Positions 60,762-64,000 of a stretch of 64,000 nt of DNA are shown here, in pieces; position 1 is the stretch's first letter; every line of letters starts with the position of its first letter. The stretch covers positions 1-64,000 of the forward strand of contig NZ_SEWF01000022.1 in assembly GCF_004168285.1 (NCBI RefSeq), in the 5' to 3' direction. Source of the stretch: Emticicia agri. GTDB lineage: Bacteria > Bacteroidota > Bacteroidia > Cytophagales > Spirosomataceae. Under the pieces are notes generated by a model, which saw only the letters and a list, made by a program, of their open reading frames with translations, was not told the DNA's origin and did not search any database. A program made the position numbers and the translations under genes.

Positions 60762-61710
60762 GAAGCTGTTTAAACTTTTCAAAAGTATCCCCAAATAGGT
60801 GTTAATTTTGAGGTGCGAATCACAAGATAAAACACCTAATGGGAATACTCAACAAAAGTACTATTGAAAAGTGGATTTTACCTAATTTAACAATTGGAAA
60901 GCGTGGATTTGAGACAACAGCACCTTTAATTGAAGTTGTTGAATGTATTTTTCACCGATTAAAAACAGGCTGTCAATGGAGAGAATTACCCACAAAAGAA
61001 TTCTTTACAACGAAGCAATTGTCATGGCAATCTGTGTATTACTATCGCCGGGCGACCCCGTTTAATAAGTGGTCAAAAAGTGGATGTTGGCAAAAAGTTT
61101 GGATAGATATATTAAGTTCAAATCGGCACTATTTAGATTTATCCAGTATTGAATTTGATGGGTCTCACACACCTGCTAAGAATGGTGGTGATGCTATTGG
61201 TTATCAGGGACGTAAAGCATGTAATACAACAAATGCGCTATTTATGTCTGATAATCAAGGTATTGTGCTTGGGATGTCAACTCCTCAAGCAGGACAACAT
61301 CATGATTTGTTTGAAATAGAATTCCTATTCAAAGAAATATGCAACCTTTTGAAAAAGGCAGGAGTAAACCTTAATGGACTATTTTTAAACGCTGACCCAG
61401 GTTTTGATGGAGAGAATTTTCGTAAAACCTGTGAAAATGAAAATATAATACCGAATATTAAGCCAAATCCAAGAAATAATTCAAAGGCACAAAGCTTTGA
61501 ATCATTTCAAAAAGGTACTCACATATTCGATGAAGAATTCTACAAGAATAGGTCAGTTATTGAGCATTCAAATGCGTGGATTGATGGGTTTAAAGCTCTG
61601 TTAGTGAGGTTTGAGTTTTCAGTTAAAAATTGGGTATCATTCCATTTTATCGCATTCTCAGTTATCTTTTTACGTAAAATCAATAAAAAAAGAAAAGTTT
61701 AAACAGCCTC
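60762..61710 (+). mobile_element. IS5-family insertion sequence
   Basis: A 949-bp element. Ends are 19-bp inverted repeats, 60762-60780 (GAAGCTGTTTAAACTTTTC) and 61692-61710 (GAAAAGTTTAAACAGCCTC), matching at 18 of 19 positions. AAT stands on both sides (60759-60761 and 61711-61713) and looks like a 3-bp target duplication. The left copy overlaps the TAA stop of the immunity gene, so that gene is intact. Before insertion, the immunity stop would have been about 25 bp from the downstream lipoprotein gene. Confidence 0.9.
60839..61702 (+). CDS. IS5-family transposase
   Basis: A 287-residue DDE transposase in one uninterrupted frame. Catalytic residues are D107 in EFDGSHTPAKNGG, D186 in LNADPGFDGENF and E242 in NRSVIEHSNAWIDGFKALL, the R-x3-E arrangement typical of IS5 relatives. 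The N-terminal helix-turn-helix-like region is VECIFHRLKTGCQWRELP. It covers nearly the whole element, whose right inverted repeat overlaps its last codons. Confidence 0.93.
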   Translation: MGILNKSTIEKWILPNLTIGKRGFETTAPLIEVVECIFHRLKTGCQWRELPTKEFFTTKQLSWQSVYYYRRATPFNKWSKSGCWQKVWIDILSSNRHYLDLSSIEFDGSHTPAKNGGDAIGYQGRKACNTTNALFMSDNQGIVLGMSTPQAGQHHDLFEIEFLFKEICNLLKKAGVNLNGLFLNADPGFDGENFRKTCENENIIPNIKPNPRNNSKAQSFESFQKGTHIFDEEFYKNRSVIEHSNAWIDGFKALLVRFEFSVKNWVSFHFIAFSVIFLRKINKKRKV

Positions 61711-61735
61711 AATAATAAAAAATGCAAAAACAATA

Positions 61736-62101
61736 ATGCAAAAAAAACTATCCATAGTACTTATTACCCTAAGCATACTATGGGGCTGTGCAGATGAATT
61801 GCTTCCCACTCCTACAGGCAATCAGCTAAAAGGAGTGATTAAAACTTTTGTCCTGAAAACAGCATTAGCTACAACCAAAACTATCTGGGAGTATGAGGAG
61901 AAAACCAAAAGAATAACAGGCTTTAAAACATATAATGTAGCCGATAATGCTTTACTGAATAGTGAGACTTATATAAGAGATACCAGTGGCAAAGTATTAT
62001 CAGCAAAAGTAGTCTTTGCCGATGCCAAACAAAACTATGAACGTACTTACGAGTACAATAATCAGGGTAGGCTGGCAAAAATAACAGAAACACTGGGCTG
62101 A
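61736..62101 (+). CDS. Small lipoprotein with a YD-like repeat
   Basis: A 121-residue lipoprotein with signal and lipobox (SILWGCADE, Cys18). The mature part is beta-rich and ends YEYNNQGRLAKITETLG, a single RHS/YD-type repeat. Similar Bacteroidota lipoproteins usually carry several such repeats and are longer, so this one may be cut short at its C-terminus. It lies just right of the IS5 element, in the same direction as the toxin and immunity genes. Function unknown. Confidence 0.68.
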   Translation: MQKKLSIVLITLSILWGCADELLPTPTGNQLKGVIKTFVLKTALATTKTIWEYEEKTKRITGFKTYNVADNALLNSETYIRDTSGKVLSAKVVFADAKQNYERTYEYNNQGRLAKITETLG

Positions 62102-62131
62102 TTCAGGCTTATACACACAGAAGAATCTCTT

Positions 62132-63115
62132 CTACATTAGTAACCCAACCCTTTTAGCATGCAGAATAGCTTCATCTGTATGCTTAAACTGGCAGATATG
62201 AATGTTTTTATTGGTGATGGCATTCAGCATTTCTAAGGTAATATTTTCTTTTTCTGCACTGATGTTTCTGATATATATAGCTGTAATCTGCTCAGGATAT
62301 TTATTAGCAATAGCCCTATAAATTTCGGGGTCTTTTTGTGAGTTGTCGCCTAATAAAACAAATTTTTGTTTCGGAAAAGCATGCAGAATTCTTATGACCC
62401 GAGCCAGTTTTCCCTGATGTTTGGTTTGACCGGTTTTCAATAATTGATACCATTTTTTTATCTGATTCAGTAAAAAGGCTCCTTTGGGTAAGTCGTTATG
62501 CTTGAAAAATTCATTCAGGTAATCATACAGATTCCATTCGCTACTTGAAACATAAAAAAACGGATTGAGTAAATCAGGAGTTGTATAGGTCAGCGAAAGC
62601 AATTGATAAAATTTCACTACATCTGCAAAAGTTTTTCGGCTACGAGGATTTTTAGTAAACATCACCCGCAGTTTTTTACCCGTATTGGCAGAGTGAGAAA
62701 CAAGCACAGTATCGTCAATATCAGAGATAAAACCATACTGAGTTGAATGTGGTATAAAAATTTTGCCTTTACCCGAAACAATTGACTGGTTTTGCTCATT
62801 TACTACATGAATGGTTATTTCGTGCCACCCGGCGTCCACTTCGGTGTCAGATTGCCATTCAAATTTAAAAAAACCATCCGATTCGGTCGTATTATACAAT
62901 TGCTTATTACCCCATTGCAAACTTACACGAATATTAGCTAATGGTTTTACAAAAAACAGCCTTACTAATTGCAGCGTATTAATAATAAGATTATCACTGA
63001 ATTTATCCGGTTTAGCGGGTTTCCCTGCAAGTACATGCCCATAAACAACCAGATTATGAGTATGACCGTAGCCATGATATACCTTTACGAAAACATCTGA
63101 ATTTTTAATTTCCAT
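62132..63115 (-). CDS. App1-family phosphatidate phosphatase
   Basis: A 327-residue protein starting at the ATG at 63115 (MEIKNSDVFVKVYHGYGHTH); the upstream TTG is unlikely. An N-terminal beta-sandwich (about residues 1-125) precedes a HAD-type catalytic domain (DUF2183). The nucleophile motif is YGFISDIDDTVLVSHSA (D-x-D-x-T). FFYVSSSEWNLYDYLNEFF and FVLLGDNSQKDPEIYRAIA supply the remaining motifs. In yeast App1 dephosphorylates phosphatidic acid to diacylglycerol. Its start codon touches that of the divergent lipid-kinase gene. Confidence 0.88.
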   Translation of the reverse strand: MEIKNSDVFVKVYHGYGHTHNLVVYGHVLAGKPAKPDKFSDNLIINTLQLVRLFFVKPLANIRVSLQWGNKQLYNTTESDGFFKFEWQSDTEVDAGWHEITIHVVNEQNQSIVSGKGKIFIPHSTQYGFISDIDDTVLVSHSANTGKKLRVMFTKNPRSRKTFADVVKFYQLLSLTYTTPDLLNPFFYVSSSEWNLYDYLNEFFKHNDLPKGAFLLNQIKKWYQLLKTGQTKHQGKLARVIRILHAFPKQKFVLLGDNSQKDPEIYRAIANKYPEQITAIYIRNISAEKENITLEMLNAITNKNIHICQFKHTDEAILHAKRVGLLM

Positions 63116-63991
63116 ATGACACAAACTAATACTAAAATACTTTTTATAGTTAATCCTGTTTCAGGGAGGAATAATACCAACTGGGCTGCTTTAATAACTG
63201 ATTATTTTAAATCAACACAACACTCCATTCAAATTTACGAGCTGACAAAAACCTGTAATATAGAAACAATAAAAGAGCAGATTAAGTTATTTGCTCCTTA
63301 TCAGGTGGTTGCTGTCGGGGGTGATGGTACAATAAAATTAGTGGCTGAATGTCTGCTTAATACCCATATTAAGTTAGGCATTTTTCCGGCTGGTTCAGCC
63401 AATGGAATGGCCGCTGAATTTAAAATCAATGCAGAGAATGCGCTGGATGTCATTGCCAGAGGCTTTTCAAAAAAAATCCACTTAACTAATATCAACAATC
63501 AGTTATGTATCCATTTAAGTGATATTGGGCTGAATGCCTATGCCATGAAAAGGTTTAAAAATCAGAAAGTAAGAGGGATGTGGGGATATTTTATTGCTTC
63601 TCTGAAAGTATTGGCTCAGAATCCAAAAATGGAAATCAGCATGCGTATAGACAAAAAAGTTGTTAAAGTAGAAGCTGAAATGATTGTCATTGCCAATGCC
63701 ACGCAATACGGCACAGGTGCCGTTATCAATCCGGTTGGGCGATTGGATGATGAATTATTTGAGGTAGTGGTGATTAAGAAAATATCTATCCGGGAGGTTT
63801 TCAAAATGGTTTTTACACATAAGGAATATGATTTGAATAAAACCGAAGTTTTTCAGGCCACTTCGTTAGCCATGCACTCTGCCAGAAAGGTACATTTTCA
63901 GATTGATGGAGAATATCTCGGCAAAATACAAAGCCTGAAAGTTGAAATTATCCCCGATGCGCTCGAAGTAGTTGTACCGGAGGAAGAATAA
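63116..63991 (+). CDS. Diacylglycerol kinase-family lipid kinase
   Basis: A 291-residue soluble lipid kinase with the DAGK catalytic domain. Motifs are ILFIVNPVSGRNNTNW at the N-terminus, VVAVGGDGTIKLVAECL as the nucleotide loop, and LGIFPAGSANGMAAEF. QIDGEYLGKIQSLKVEIIP is near the C-terminus. Relatives such as DgkB and YegS phosphorylate diacylglycerol or related lipids. The gene is divergent from the App1 gene with no spacer between start codons, so its promoter must lie within App1 coding sequence. Confidence 0.92.
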   Translation: MTQTNTKILFIVNPVSGRNNTNWAALITDYFKSTQHSIQIYELTKTCNIETIKEQIKLFAPYQVVAVGGDGTIKLVAECLLNTHIKLGIFPAGSANGMAAEFKINAENALDVIARGFSKKIHLTNINNQLCIHLSDIGLNAYAMKRFKNQKVRGMWGYFIASLKVLAQNPKMEISMRIDKKVVKVEAEMIVIANATQYGTGAVINPVGRLDDELFEVVVIKKISIREVFKMVFTHKEYDLNKTEVFQATSLAMHSARKVHFQIDGEYLGKIQSLKVEIIPDALEVVVPEEE

Positions 63992-64000
63992 AGAGATTCA

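Noticed and set aside
56517-62129. A 14-base word (ACACAGAAGAATCT) occurs on both sides of the toxin island, at 56517-56530 and 62116-62129, and could be taken as attachment sites.
   Set aside because: Several 14-mers are expected to repeat by chance in 64 kb, there is no integrase, and similarity does not extend beyond the word.
1-64000. CRISPR arrays and prophage regions.
   Set aside because: No regularly spaced direct repeats and no phage structural, integrase or lysis genes were seen; the repeats present are palindromes or IS ends.

Overview
The window looks like chromosome from a member of the Bacteroidota, most likely the order Cytophagales. The evidence is the gliding/type IX secretion genes (gldG and a porT-like gene beside ubiE), a Bacteroidota-type succinyl/acetylornithine carbamoyltransferase, lineage families such as DUF4293, DUF2141 and TIGR02117, and many promoters of the Bacteroidota form TTG-N19-21-TAnnTTTG. 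Most of the window is ordinary housekeeping and metabolic sequence of moderately low G+C. There is no CRISPR array, prophage or rRNA. One tRNA (Gln-UUG) is present.

Layout. 1-1.3 kb: an IS4-family element that has cut a short gene downstream of lysS. 1.3-7.6 kb: lysS, an SPFH protein with a tiny Arc-like DNA-binding partner, a Uma2 nuclease-fold protein, asnS and nuoH. 7.6-11.8 kb: small membrane proteins, a cupin and gldG. 12.1-14.6 kb: a two-gene GMC dehydrogenase operon. 14.7-19.1 kb (minus): a fused phosphoserine phosphatase-phosphoglycerate dehydrogenase, a DinB/YfiT protein, and ubiE-porT-yidD. 19.6-21.5 kb: three lipoproteins, two of them a tandem duplication. 22-27.4 kb: a large hybrid histidine kinase, a polyprenyl synthase, a rhomboid protease and a membrane LytTR protein. 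27.5-35 kb: small conserved genes (def, lipB, gatC, plsC, terC, a ROK kinase). 35.2-44 kb: uxaB, amino-acid permeases, and a dehydrogenase pair behind a promoter with a GntR-like operator. 44-53 kb: a barstar-like protein, a TPP riboswitch in front of a TonB-dependent receptor, an APC permease, an ornithine-type carbamoyltransferase, an acyl-CoA dehydrogenase and an AraC regulator. 53-56.3 kb: the tRNA, a class IV aminotransferase and an M28 peptidase. 56.3-62.1 kb: an accessory island. 62.1-64 kb: divergent App1 phosphatase and diacylglycerol-kinase-family genes.

The accessory island is the most unusual part. A 1175-codon ORF joins Ig/PKD-like repeats to an AT-rich C-terminal half ending in a WHH-type HNH nuclease. 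A SUKH (SMI1/KNR4) gene follows 18 nt later. This is the layout of a polymorphic toxin with its immunity protein. The toxin ORF has no convincing start codon or signal peptide, and its 5' end lies in one arm of a 48-bp inverted repeat that encloses a promoter-like sequence. An IS5-family element sits immediately after the immunity stop codon.

Other points of interest: two dispersed palindromes with identical 23-nt arms, each a few bases from the end of a convergent gene; the SerB-SerA fusion; the App1/lipid-kinase pair with touching start codons; and gldG without gldF beside it. All functional calls come from reading the sequence; no database search was run.
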